DNA from: Takakia lepidozioides
Lineage: Eukaryota; Streptophyta; Takakiopsida; Takakiales; Takakiaceae
Assembly: GCA_030704615.1 (NCBI GenBank)
Contig: CM060732.1
Coordinates: 10,974,001-11,038,000, forward strand
Reading direction: 5' to 3'
DNA: 64,000 bases
Shown here: piece by piece, positions 21,042 to 30,279 of the stretch
Position numbering within the stretch: the first letter of the stretch is position 1
Layout: each line of letters starts with the position of its first letter
Program-made: the position numbers and the translations under genes
The notes under the pieces: model-generated
What the model saw: only the letters and a program-made list of their open reading frames with translations
What the model was told of the DNA's origin: nothing
Databases searched by the model: none

Positions 21042-22615
21042 ACTAGTGTTTTTTTCCACTCTAGAAACCACTAGTAACCACTTGCCAGTGGTTAATCCCA
21101 ATGAAATGCCACGGTGACATCACAGATAGTGGTTGGAAGTGGTTTCAACCACTCAGTAGTCCACGTGTAATAATTTGTTTTTATTTATTATTATTTATTT
21201 GGTAATATATTTTAATTAATAAATATAATATTCCACGTGGACGAGTGCAGTGCAGTGAACTTGTGGAGTGGTACATTGTGAGTGGTTATAGACACCTCAG
21301 TGATGGGAAGTGGTTGAAACCACTTGCTATTCCACGTGTAATAATTCAAATTTTATTTATGATTTATGATTTGGAAATATATTTTGATTAATAAATATAA
21401 TATTCCACGTAGACGGGAACAGTGCACGTTGATCTTGAGTGGTTAAAGACAACTCATTGATTTGTACCACTTTTGACAGTGGTGGAGAGTGGGTGAGATA
21501 CTGCAGTAATTGGAACCACTATTCTAGTGGTTGCTCATGAGTGGTTGCCTACACAACAGTGATTGGTACCACTTTTTGGGTGATTAATGAAAAACTTTAA
21601 GTGGTTTGTGCAGCTGTGACAGACTTTGAAAAACAGACAAGTGACCGGACCATTGTGGGATGATGCTATTGAACAAATGGTTCCAACAATAAACTTTATT
21701 CTGAATCTGAAACATATTCGTCACCCTCTGAATCACTTTGCTCAACTGGAATAGCGGTTGGTTGCACAAATGCCGCTTGAATGGTAGCCAACATAGCCAG
21801 GTCTTCTTTATTTAGAGCCGTGACACCATCCAATGACCTAGGTATTGGCTGATCTGATAAGATAGACGTCGATTGGCACACCACTCATCACCACATGCCT
21901 CTCTGTCTGCTGTGAACTGTGCTCTCTTTGCATACTTTTTGTCACAAAATGGCAACAAGAATGATACATGTTAGCAATGAAGTATTGCATTACTTAGCAA
22001 AAAATACCTAGCATGAATGATACTTTGAAAACCACTGTTTCAAACCACTGCAGGAGTGAGCAAAATGACTTGCAAATGAACATGCTCTTCCAACAAGTCA
22101 CTCACTCAGACATTCCGTTACTACAACATTGGTTATAATCAGGATGAACCACTGACATTTGTGACTTTGTGGGTGGTTTGATTGCACTGGTGACAGTCAG
22201 AATTGAAATTGAACTTGATATGAATAAGGTGCAATGAAAAGAAGCACTCACTGCACCCAAGGAGCCATGACATTGGTATTGTTCAGCACATAAAAAATTT
22301 GTGTTGCATCTTTTCCAGCTCCAGTCATGTCCCGCTTTTTGCCGACACCTTCGAAGACCTCATCCTCAACCCCTTCCTCCGCATTGCATCCCAAGTCCGT
22401 CGTTGAGTTGCATCAAATGATTGCATATACTCATTCATGAACCCCATGGCCTCATCAAGAACATACCCTGCAGCCGTACTCCCTTCTGGCTTTGCGTAAT
22501 TCCTAACGTATCCCTTAAGATCTTTCATGTAACGCTCCATGGGATATATCCACCGTGAAGACACCGGATGAACAGTTTTGTTTATCTCCATGGAATACAT
22601 CTATGTGCTCACTTG
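21042..22615 (-). mobile_element. CACTA element 2, truncated; end with subterminal repeats
   Basis: Starts CACTAGTGTTTTTTTCCACT, a CACTA-type terminus. The next roughly 570 bp hold more than a dozen AACCACT/AGTGGTT words in both orientations, and two repeats of about 140-150 bp (21,132-21,272 and 21,306-21,452) with CCACGTGTAATAAT. The transposase-associated DUF4218 remnant (22,325-22,600) reads on the minus strand towards this end. The opposite terminus is missing: at about 22,615 it is joined to the dispersed repeat found at 1165. Confidence 0.65.
22325..22600 (-). pseudogene. CACTA transposase-associated DUF4218 remnant
   Basis: An open 91-codon frame encodes VHPVSSRWIYPMERYMKDLK and YVRNYAKPEGSTAAGYVLDE. 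This matches the HPI..RWMYPFERY...LK..VRN.ARPEGSIAEGY motif of DUF4218, which sits after the TNP2 transposase domain in plant CACTA elements. The upstream catalytic domain is absent. A small further frame (21,696-21,884) may be its last exon. Confidence 0.8.
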
Positions 22616-22619
22616 TAAC

Positions 22620-22960
22620 CACTAAAATGAATTTAAAAAAAGAAATCAAAGTGCAAAAGATTTAAAAAAAACACATCGGCTGGTAAGTGCAGAGTGTGTC
22701 GCCCTGGTGGTTCAGGATTCAAACCCGCTGCATTACCCCATGTGTGGGATTGTTTGTGACGACGGTATGTATGGGCATTGATCCTCCTGTAGATCTCATG
22801 GCCCATAAATGAAAGGGGGTTGATTTTTCCCCCTCCTAAAGGGCCTGAGGTTTCCTTTAAAATTTATTTTTTTTAAAAAAAAAAGTTGTTTATAGGGTTT
22901 GTAAAAAGGTTAAAAAACTTAAAAATTTGCCCATCACGTATGTGCAATATATACATACTT
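22620..22960 (+). repeat. Dispersed repeat, copy 2 (matches 1165-1505)
   Basis: Shares with copy 1 the order AAATCAAAGTGCAAA, ACACATCGGCTGGTAAGTGC, GATTC/TAACCCGCTG, ATGGCCCATAAATGAA and a poly-A/T tail region. It lies immediately upstream of the same OSB-like and PPR material as in the first CACTA element, so this is a second copy of that composite. Confidence 0.65.
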
Positions 22961-22987
22961 TTGGGGGGGGGGAATTTCAAATGTGTG

Positions 22988-23140
22988 CATGTAGCGTACT
23001 GGTAAGGGCTCTTCCTGTGTGTCGCAGGGTCGCGGGTTTAAACTCCTCGCGTTATTTTTTTTCCCCTCATGCACTAAGCCCTACTAAGCCCCACTAAGCC
23101 CTATCGTTGCTGCGCACACTAAGTCCTCGTGCAGGTTGGT
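22988..23140 (+). mobile_element. Candidate tRNA-derived SINE
   Basis: Positions 22,991-23,047 contain an A-box-like TAGCGTACTGGTAAGGGCT and a B-box-like GGGTCGCGGGTTTAAACTCC about 35 bp later, as in tRNA-type pol III promoters. A T-rich stretch and direct CACTAAGCCC repeats follow. It does not fold as a full tRNA and lacks a clear target duplication. Confidence 0.35.
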
Positions 23141-23740
23141 CTTAGCAGGTCGCGTTTCAATCTCTGCTCGCTCAGCTGCACCGTGGTGGTTCTCATGGAC
23201 AATCCGACATTAGCAGCACACACAAGAGGTCCGTTTGGGTTCATGGTCTGTCAAATCCTCCATGGGTCATGACACAAGGTCAACGACTATGTGGTGAGGG
23301 CACCTTCTTCTTCGACCTATTTCAGCCTGTTTTTCCCTCTCATTAGACTCGGCCCTGAATTTGCAGCACGGAGTAGAGCTCGCATGAGTTTTTTTACAGA
23401 TCCTTCATGATGGTGGGACAATCGCAATCGCAAGGTGTGGCTTTTTCTTAATGTAGGATGTGAAGAAGTTTGTCCATCCTGCAAATGTGGGCTTTTGGCT
23501 CTTGTTTGTACCATGATTTGGTATTCTTCCTGATGTTTACAAGGTTCTTGGGAGAGTCAGCTTGGTCTTAGCAGGTCGTGTTTCAATCTCTGCTCGCTTA
23601 GTTGCACCATGGTGGTTCTCATGGACCAATGCGATGTTTTTTTTTTCCCTCAAGCACTAAGCCCCACTAAGCCCTATCGATGTTGTGCACTTAAGTCCTC
23701 GCTGATGTTTACAAGGTTCTTGGGAGAGTCAGCTTGGTCC
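23130..23740 (+). pseudogene. OSB-like module, copy D
   Basis: Matches the text at about 1920-2160 and 1675-2000, including the segment encoding the PF/WV.GLSNPPWVMTQ-like piece near 23,230-23,270 and the CTCGGCCCTGAATTTG tail. The frame is broken. A PPR fragment follows directly, the same order (OSB-like then PPR) as in the first CACTA element. Confidence 0.5.
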
Positions 23741-23744
23741 AGGG

Positions 23745-24185
23745 TATGCACGGCAGGGACGTGGGATGACGGCTTTGGAGACCTATGAGCAAATGATGGG
23801 GGAAGCACATCGTGTTTGTGTGCATTTGCAATGCTTGTGCAAGCCTGGCAGCCCTGGAGAAGGGCAAGAGGTGCATGGGGATATCATCAAAGCTGGAAAT
23901 GTGCCAAATGTCAATCTGAACAGTGCCCTGGCAGCTTTGGAAAAGGGGAAAGAGGTCCATGGCGTCATCTTCAGAGCTGGAATTGTATCAGACGTCATTC
24001 TGAACAATACCCTGGTGAACATGTTTGCAAAATGTGGGTGCATCTAGGATGCAAAGGGAGTGTTTGACACTATGGCTGAACGAGATGTGGTGTCGTGGAG
24101 TGCGATGCTTGCAGGGTATGCACGACAGGGACGTGGGATGGAGGCTTTGGAGAGCTATGAACAAATGATGGGGGAAGCACATCAT
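23745..24185 (+). pseudogene. PPR pseudogene fragment, cut by a LINE
   Basis: Frames near 23,766-24,180 encode TALETYEQMMGEAH, LAALEKGKEVHGVI, VPDVILN-like pieces, NTLVNMFAKCGCI and then, after a stop, MAERDVVSWSAMLAGYARQGRGMEALESYEQ (shown here as adjoining parts). The reading stops abruptly at about 24,185, where LINE sequence starts. Confidence 0.8.
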
Positions 24186-24912
24186 GTTTGTGGTACAGGC
24201 ACAATTCCCTTGATAGATTTGAAGAGAGCGTCTCTCTGGTGAGAGAACCCCGGACAATGAATCAGAAAATGAATATTGTCTTCAGGTTGCCCACACAACG
24301 GGCAATTGCACTCTCCCTTTCCTCTCTGCTTCTGTTTGCTGTTCAAAGGTAGGCTTCCCGCCCTGAGTTTAAATTTCAGTCTAGTGCCGAGAGTGGGTAG
24401 ACCCTCGAGGTCATCCATGATGTCCTCCCCCATGTCACAGACTGGAAACAAGTTCAGGGAAGTTTTCTGCCTAACTGCATTTTCATCAGCAGACAATTTC
24501 CTGCCAACAGACATGGCTTTGGACACTACAGCCTCTAAGTCAGATTTATCCAGGGTCAAGACTTGCGGGCTAAGATTCAGATCCTTGAGAATCTCTTCTA
24601 CTCTCTTCTGCCAGGACTTAGCCTGTTTGACAGGGCAATCTGCTTCCAAGATATAGAGTCGATTAACTTAGGATATCTGATGTTGGACATATGTTGCAGC
24701 TGACCCCACCATCTGACCTTGAATTCATCTCGCCGGGAACTTAAGGAAGGGATGCCAAACTCACCCCGAACAGCCACATTGGCTGTTTTGGAGCATGCTG
24801 ACATGCACTCCTTAAGCACCCCCACTTGAATGGATTCTAGAGACTAGCCTGGTTGGAGTTATCTTCCCATATTGCAGATGCGTAGTCCAAGGCAGGTCTA
24901 ATAACGCGAGAA
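24186..24912 (-). mobile_element. LINE ORF2 internal fragment, duplicated
   Basis: This segment repeats about 25,198-25,915 of the adjoining LINE with few differences, in the same orientation, and encodes VLKECMSACSKTANVAVRG through CNCPLCGQPEDNIHFLIHC. It carries frame breaks (near 24,640). It lacks both the reverse transcriptase part and the 3' end, so it is an internal piece, probably left by tandem duplication. Confidence 0.85.
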
Positions 24913-24925
24913 AGAGAGATTGTAC

Positions 24926-27814
24926 TCATAAGACGTTGTTTGCCGTAGCCTTGTGGCCATTGACCCCGTGCCCAGTTTGAGCGGGAACAAAAGGGACAGA
25001 ACCTACCTCTGTCAGGGGCTGACGCTGGTAGTAAGACTTACCTCCATATATAGAATTAATCCGGGTTTTCCAGATATCCTCTAGAAATCCCTTCACACAA
25101 GCATCAATCTGCTGTGTGTGATTTGCCCAAAAACTAGGCCTCAGGAGGGCCTGGGCTTTTGGCTCAGCCTCGAGACTTTCAAAGTTGGTAAACAGGGGTA
25201 CAGGCACAATTCCCTTAATAGATTTGAAGAGAGCGTCTCTTTGGTGAGAGAACCCCGGACAGTGTATCAGAAAATGAATACTGTCTTCAGATTGCCCACA
25301 CAACGGGCAATTGCACTCTCCCTTTCCTCTCTGCTTCTGTTTGTTGTTCAAAGGTAGGCTTCCTGCCCTGAGTTTAAATTTCAGTCTAGTGCCGAGAGTG
25401 GGTAGACCCTTGAGGTCATCCAAGGTGTCCTCCCCCATGTCATAGACTGGAAACAAGTTCAGGGAAGTTTTCTGCCTAACTTCATTTTCATCAGACAATC
25501 TCATGGCAACAGACATGGCTGAGGACACTACAGCCTCTAAGTCAGATTTATCCAGCAGGGTCAAGACTTGCGGATCCAGGTCCAGGTCCTTGAGGATCTC
25601 TTCTACTCTCTTCTGCCAGGACTTAGCCTGTTTGACAGGGCGGTCCTGTTTCCAAGATATAGAGTCGATTAACTTAGGATATCTGGTGTTGGGCATATGT
25701 TGCAGCTGACCCCACCATCTGACCTTGAATTCATCTCGTCGGGAGCTTAAGGACGGAATGCCAAACTCACCCCGAACAGCCACATTGGCTGTTTTGGAGC
25801 ATGCTGACATACACTCCTTAAGCACCCCCACTTGAATGGATTCTAGAGACTTAGCCTGGTTGGAGTTATCAACCCATATAGCAGATCCGTACTCCAAGGC
25901 AGGTCTAATAACGCGACAAAGCATGGTTTTCTTAACCTCAGAGTTGACCCCTCTGCAGTGGAAAAATTTAGTGAGCCCCAGAGCTTTGCCCTTGCCAGTT
26001 TGAACAACTTTCCGGATATGTGCATCCCAATTACAATTGGAGGAGAACTCAACGCCCAGGTAAGTGTAGGAAGGGAGGACCGGGGTCTCTTGGCTACCCC
26101 ACTGCCACTTAAGATCACTTCCTCCCTCTCCTCTGTCGTTGAATGCTACCACTGCACATTTGCTGACATTAGCCTCTAGCCCCCAAAGATCAAAGTATCT
26201 CTTCGCGCAGTTAATCAACTCCTGGAGATTGGTTGGAGTCTCCCCTATGCCTGTGAAGTCATCCGCAAACATAAGGGCTGGTATGGTGGTATCACCCACC
26301 CTTAACCCAAATCCCTCACTTTCCACATCCTCGAGGAGTTGATTGATGAAAACATTGAAGAGCAGAGGGGAGAGAGTACATCCTTGAGCTACACCTTGGT
26401 CTATGTCAAAGAAGTTGGACTTCTGTCCGTTAACAGTGACACAGCTTTTGGTGTGAGCATACAAGTTGTGGACAACTCTCCACATCTTTCCCTTGATCCC
26501 ACAAGACCAGAGGCGGAACCATAGGCCATCTCTCCACACTGTGTCATAAGCCTTTTTGACATCCAGGAAAAAGACATAAGTGGGTTTCCCTTCTTTTTTC
26601 CTTCCCTGGATAATCTGGCTTAGAGTGAAGATATGATCCACACAGCCCCTGTTTCGCCGAAAGCCAGCTTGGCCTTCGTGGAAACAACCTCTAGACTCCA
26701 GATCAACCTCGAGACGAGTACTTATAACTCTGCAGAATGTCTTGCCAACAGCATTGAGGAGCGTGATGCCACGGTAGTTCCCCGGTTCTTCTCTGTCACC
26801 CTTCTTGTATAGATTGACAATGACCCCCTGTCGCCAGCAAAAGGGGATCATTTCAGTCTTCCAGATAAGGTTAAAGAGGAGAACTAGGGCCTCTATCATG
26901 GGATCGCCACCGTGCTTGATAAGCTCGTTGACAATACCATCAGGTCCACCAGCTTTGTATCCATTTAAATGTTCAATTGCTTCCACAATCTCAGAAGAAC
27001 TAATGGGAGCATTATAAGCCATTGAAATATACTCCAGTTCATCAGGGCTGTTTTGAATCATAGGAACAGTTTTTCCAACTGTGTCCCTCCATTCAGCAGA
27101 AGACCCCTCACTGTTAGACCTAGAAGTTCTGCCAAGGATACTGTAGTGAGTTTCAAAGGTTTTGACAATGTCAACCGATGAAGTCACCACTGCACCTGTA
27201 GTAGTCTTCAGCGCTTGTACTTGCTGACCGTTTTCCAGCTTGTACAAACGTTGAAGGGCCAACCAGAAGTTCTTTTCATTACCACCATGGTGGTTTGAGT
27301 TTATTTCACTGTATAACTTGTCCCAGTATAATTTCTTCTGAGACCTAACAAGCTGATTGATATCTTTACGGAGCTGGTAGTACCTCGCCCACAATTCTCT
27401 GTTGGTTTCCAAATTGCAGCACTCTTTATAGAGGGCTCGTCTCTCAGCTATCTTGAGTTTAATCTCATTAGTCCACCAATTAACTGCTCTACCGCAGACA
27501 ATTAGTTTCCTCCCAATGATCTTGTCAGCCACGGAGGAAACGAAACTCTCCCAAGAGTCCACTGCTCTTTCGACTTCATTTCTTGCGTTAACAGAGCGTG
27601 ACTGAAGTTCTTGGAGCGATTGGACAAAATGAGGGAGAGCCTCTTGCAAGGCCTGGACGTACTCAGCCTTGACCTCCTCATTGTGGAATTTTTCTATGCG
27701 CCACTTCCGAATCGAACGTTTCACAGATCTCTTGGTGGTGGGAAAACACCTTTTGATCTCAGTCCAAACCAGGAAGTGGTCAGAGGTACCAATATCAGTT
27801 CTGTCGATCAACAC
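24926..27814 (-). CDS. LINE ORF2: reverse transcriptase and C-terminal zinc region
   Basis: An open frame of 962 codons. The start is the tail of the endonuclease domain (GTSDHFLVWTEI carries the final SDH motif). The reverse transcriptase follows with GPDGIVNELI, GNYRGITLLN, QAGFRRNRGCVDHI, FLDVKKAYDTVW, GVAQGCTLSPLLFNVFIN and the catalytic FADD box, then the thumb. A Cys-His cluster (CNCPLCGQSEDSIHFLIHC) lies near the C-terminus and there is no RNase H domain. This is a non-LTR retrotransposon protein; the clade is uncertain, since it does not look like typical plant L1. It is separated from the endonuclease frame by a frameshift near 27,830. Confidence 0.93.
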   Translation of the reverse strand: MLIDRTDIGTSDHFLVWTEIKRCFPTTKRSVKRSIRKWRIEKFHNEEVKAEYVQALQEALPHFVQSLQELQSRSVNARNEVERAVDSWESFVSSVADKIIGRKLIVCGRAVNWWTNEIKLKIAERRALYKECCNLETNRELWARYYQLRKDINQLVRSQKKLYWDKLYSEINSNHHGGNEKNFWLALQRLYKLENGQQVQALKTTTGAVVTSSVDIVKTFETHYSILGRTSRSNSEGSSAEWRDTVGKTVPMIQNSPDELEYISMAYNAPISSSEIVEAIEHLNGYKAGGPDGIVNELIKHGGDPMIEALVLLFNLIWKTEMIPFCWRQGVIVNLYKKGDREEPGNYRGITLLNAVGKTFCRVISTRLEVDLESRGCFHEGQAGFRRNRGCVDHIFTLSQIIQGRKKEGKPTYVFFLDVKKAYDTVWRDGLWFRLWSCGIKGKMWRVVHNLYAHTKSCVTVNGQKSNFFDIDQGVAQGCTLSPLLFNVFINQLLEDVESEGFGLRVGDTTIPALMFADDFTGIGETPTNLQELINCAKRYFDLWGLEANVSKCAVVAFNDRGEGGSDLKWQWGSQETPVLPSYTYLGVEFSSNCNWDAHIRKVVQTGKGKALGLTKFFHCRGVNSEVKKTMLCRVIRPALEYGSAIWVDNSNQAKSLESIQVGVLKECMSACSKTANVAVRGEFGIPSLSSRRDEFKVRWWGQLQHMPNTRYPKLIDSISWKQDRPVKQAKSWQKRVEEILKDLDLDPQVLTLLDKSDLEAVVSSAMSVAMRLSDENEVRQKTSLNLFPVYDMGEDTLDDLKGLPTLGTRLKFKLRAGSLPLNNKQKQRGKGECNCPLCGQSEDSIHFLIHCPGFSHQRDALFKSIKGIVPVPLFTNFESLEAEPKAQALLRPSFWANHTQQIDACVKGFLEDIWKTRINSIYGGKSYYQRQPLTEVGSVPFVPAQTGHGVNGHKATANNVL

Positions 27815-28593
27815 ATTGGCACACTGGGGAACAAAATTTTGTCCATTATGATATAGTCCACAATGGAACGTTCCCCAGTTTGGGATTTCTCACGAGTCCA
27901 CTGCACTTGGTCACCACTTGTCCTGTTATTCAAGGTCAAAAGCTGAAGCTCTTCTAGACAGTTAATTAACCGTCTGCCATTAGAATTCAGCTCGTCCTCA
28001 CCAAAAGGTCCAATGATATCGTCCTGATTGATCCCTTTGCCCACCCGGGCATTGAAGTCCCCCAATAGTACCACCTGACCTTTGGCAAGGAACGAAGCAC
28101 AGTCCAGTTTTACATCTTCGAAGGCCTTGTCTGCGTCAGCACTAAGGGTCCCCTCTGTGGGCATGTAAACACAACCAACAAAGAGGTCCTTTGTACTCAT
28201 GCCGCCCTTCAAATTCAGTTTTAGCCAGATACTATGCTCGTACCTCAAACCCTTGTTGATAATTTCACAATTGTCAAACAAGAAATCACGGATAAAGAAT
28301 CCGACCCCTTTTTGACCGCGTTTGGCAGAGGCTGCCTTGAGAGTACACATCTTACCTGCCCATTTATAACCAATGACATCTCCAACCAGTTTATCCGACG
28401 TTTCCCATGTTTCTTGCCCAGCACAGATATGAATATCATTAGTCCAAAGAACTTGTCCCACTTCAAGTTGTTTCCTTTGGTTGGTCAACCCTGAGAAGTT
28501 GAAAGTGGCCAGCCGCAAGCCAGCCCTTTGCGTGTGAATTGTTTGTCGTCTAGGTAGCTTGTGATTGCTCCTGGACGGCCAACCGTTCTGCAA
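27808..28593 (-). CDS. LINE apurinic-like endonuclease domain (5' part of ORF2)
   Basis: About 261 codons. It encodes an exonuclease-endonuclease-phosphatase fold: LATFNFSGL (first Asn), AGQETWE (catalytic Glu), VGCVYMP, VVLLGDFNARVG (Asp and Asn) and SIVDYIIMD (Asp). The last motif (SDH) lies in the next frame at the start of the 24,926-27,814 ORF, so one frameshift in or near the AAATTTTG run around 27,835 splits an original EN-RT protein. The frame overlaps the end of ORF1. Confidence 0.9.
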   Translation of the reverse strand: MQNGWPSRSNHKLPRRQTIHTQRAGLRLATFNFSGLTNQRKQLEVGQVLWTNDIHICAGQETWETSDKLVGDVIGYKWAGKMCTLKAASAKRGQKGVGFFIRDFLFDNCEIINKGLRYEHSIWLKLNLKGGMSTKDLFVGCVYMPTEGTLSADADKAFEDVKLDCASFLAKGQVVLLGDFNARVGKGINQDDIIGPFGEDELNSNGRRLINCLEELQLLTLNNRTSGDQVQWTREKSQTGERSIVDYIIMDKILFPSVPMC

Positions 28594-29466
28594 AGGGGAC
28601 AGTTACCCCATGTGTAGATTTTGCTCGTCTTGTGTAAACTTTGAGAATTGGTAAACCATTCAGGGTACCAAATCTTTCAGTTACACGACGCACAGGCTCC
28701 GCACACATAGGGGCAGATTGTCCGTCAGACTGCTTGGGGACAATTACCCCGTGTATAGATTTTGCTCGTCTTGTGTAGACTTTGAGGATTGGTAAACCAT
28801 TTAGAGTACCAAATCCTTCAGTTACACGATGTTCAGGCTCTGCACACTTAGGGACAGATTGTCCATCTGACGGCTTGGGGACAATTACCCCGTGTATAGA
28901 ATTTGTTCGTCTTGTGTAAACCTTGAGGATTGGTAAACATTCAGAGTACCAAATCCTTCAGATTCAGGACGTTCAGGTTCCGTACACTTAGGGGCATCTT
29001 GTCTTTCTGGCTGTTTGGATTCAACCTCATCCAGAGCATCAAACCGATTAGAAACTCTCAAGTTGAAGTTGTTGCCCTTGGTTGTCTTCCTAGAGCGCCC
29101 CATTGAATCACCAATGTCTAAGACCGCTCTCCAGCCAGTCAAGGGCCAAACTTCTTTGAGATTGAATTGATGCGGGACTTTATTAGAAGCACTTTTGGTC
29201 ATTGCAACCTTCAACGTACCCCTGTTATCAAGTCTCGAGATGGTACCATTAGCCATGAAATCCAAGCTTAAGCTAGAGCATGTAGTTTTAAAGGACACAT
29301 CGTCCATCCTGGGATTCACCCCAAAAACTACACATGAAGCCCTAGATTTGGCATAAGTAACCAATTCCCAGGGATCACCCTGAGGAGTGTTGATGTTGAT
29401 AGGAGCTAAATTTTTGATTGTTTTCGCAGGCCATAAGTTTAAGCACAGGAACCAACCCGAGCCCAA
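28560..29466 (-). CDS. LINE ORF1-like protein with tandem repeats, 5'-truncated and frameshifted
   Basis: The open part 28,885-29,466 (193 codons) has no ATG at its start and meets a stop just upstream, so the 5' end is missing or broken. The C-terminal portion passes into three tandem 141-bp repeats (starting at about 28,595, 28,736 and 28,877), each encoding 47 residues with a core like GFGTLNGLPILKVYTRR. A single-base loss near 28,937 (GGTAAACATTC against GGTAAACCATTC) throws the first repeat out of frame. If that base is counted, the frame continues through all repeats to a TAG near 28,550 that overlaps the endonuclease frame. The ORF1 role is inferred from position. Confidence 0.65.
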
Positions 29467-29773
29467 GTGCCGAGTATGCTAGACCGAGCATACGACTGCC
29501 CAATTTGGGCGGAGGGGCTGCCCCCAAGCGGTAGGAGTCCGCTTGTTACCATTCAGAGATCACACTCCAGGAAGTTGCAGGGAATGGCTCGTGTAGGCAT
29601 ATTCTAAAGAGGGAAAGGCCCCAAGCTTTCCAACTAAATCCAATGCACTACCTTACCTGAAGCAAAGCGCTTCAGGTCGAAACAAACAAGGACACGAGGT
29701 CACAAGGCCGGCATTCAGTCACAGAGACATTAATGTACTCCCGTTTCAAGTCCACCCAATGTCAATAGGCTTC
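29467..29773. other. 5' flank of the LINE, no gene recognised
   Basis: Contains a short inverted word pair (CGAGTATGCT..AGCATACG near 29,473-29,492). It could be the remaining LINE 5' end or flank. Confidence 0.35.
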
Positions 29774-29774
29774 C

Positions 29775-29831
<57 letters not shown>
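29774..29831. repeat. (GA)n microsatellite
   Basis: A nearly pure GA tract of about 56 bp. The flanking ORF reads it as poly Leu-Ser and is not real. Confidence 0.95.
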
Positions 29832-29834
<3 letters not shown>

Positions 29835-29891
29835 ACATTGGGGTTGTGACTGGGGTGGGGATGCAACAGACGGGCACATGTCAAGTGCCAG

Positions 29892-30279
29892 TCTAGGGAA
29901 CCTTACGGAGGCTGGTGTAATCAATGTGACCTCCAGCAATGCACAGGCCTATTGCACAATGGATTGCTACAAATGGGCTCTCTATAAGCTGCCTTGCATC
30001 AACAACACCTATTCGCAGTTTCGCTTCAATAACGATGCCACCATGCAAGACGTGAAAACTGCTGTCACTAAAGGATGTAACACCACCAGCCCGTCATATG
30101 GTGAGTAATCACACCAGAAGAACCATTGAATCTCACAAGAGGAAGTAATGGAGGTCGCCCAGTGCAATTGATCTTGTTTTGAATGTGCAGCAGATACAAT
30201 TAGTGGAACAACACGTCTTTTGGGAATTGAAACTGGTGGGAATGGAGATGTTTGTCATGGCTGTAAAATTGTTGCGCAG
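29892..30279 (+). CDS. Two putative exons of an unrecognised Cys-containing protein
   Basis: Exon A (about 29,892-30,101) is open and encodes AYCTMDCYKWALYKLPC and N-glycosylation-like NVTS and NNT sites. It ends at a good donor (TCATATG/GTGAGT). Exon B (about 30,192-30,279) follows after a TGTGCAG acceptor in matching phase, encodes LLGIETGGNGDVCHGCKIVAQ in two adjoining parts (VCHGC at its end), and ends at CAG/GTAATT. Phase agreement at both ends supports real exons. I do not recognise the family; the cysteines and sequons suggest a secreted or lumenal domain. No first or last exon was found. Confidence 0.4.

Noticed and set aside
22988-23060. Functional tRNA gene
   Set aside because: A- and B-box-like words are present, but no cloverleaf with acceptor and anticodon stems can be formed by eye.
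25118-27856. Plus-strand ORFs overlapping the LINE
   Set aside because: They are shadows of the minus-strand reverse transcriptase and endonuclease frames.
29730-29939. ORF rich in Leu-Ser across the GA tract
   Set aside because: It is only the translation of a (GA)n microsatellite. The same applies at 40,370-40,573.
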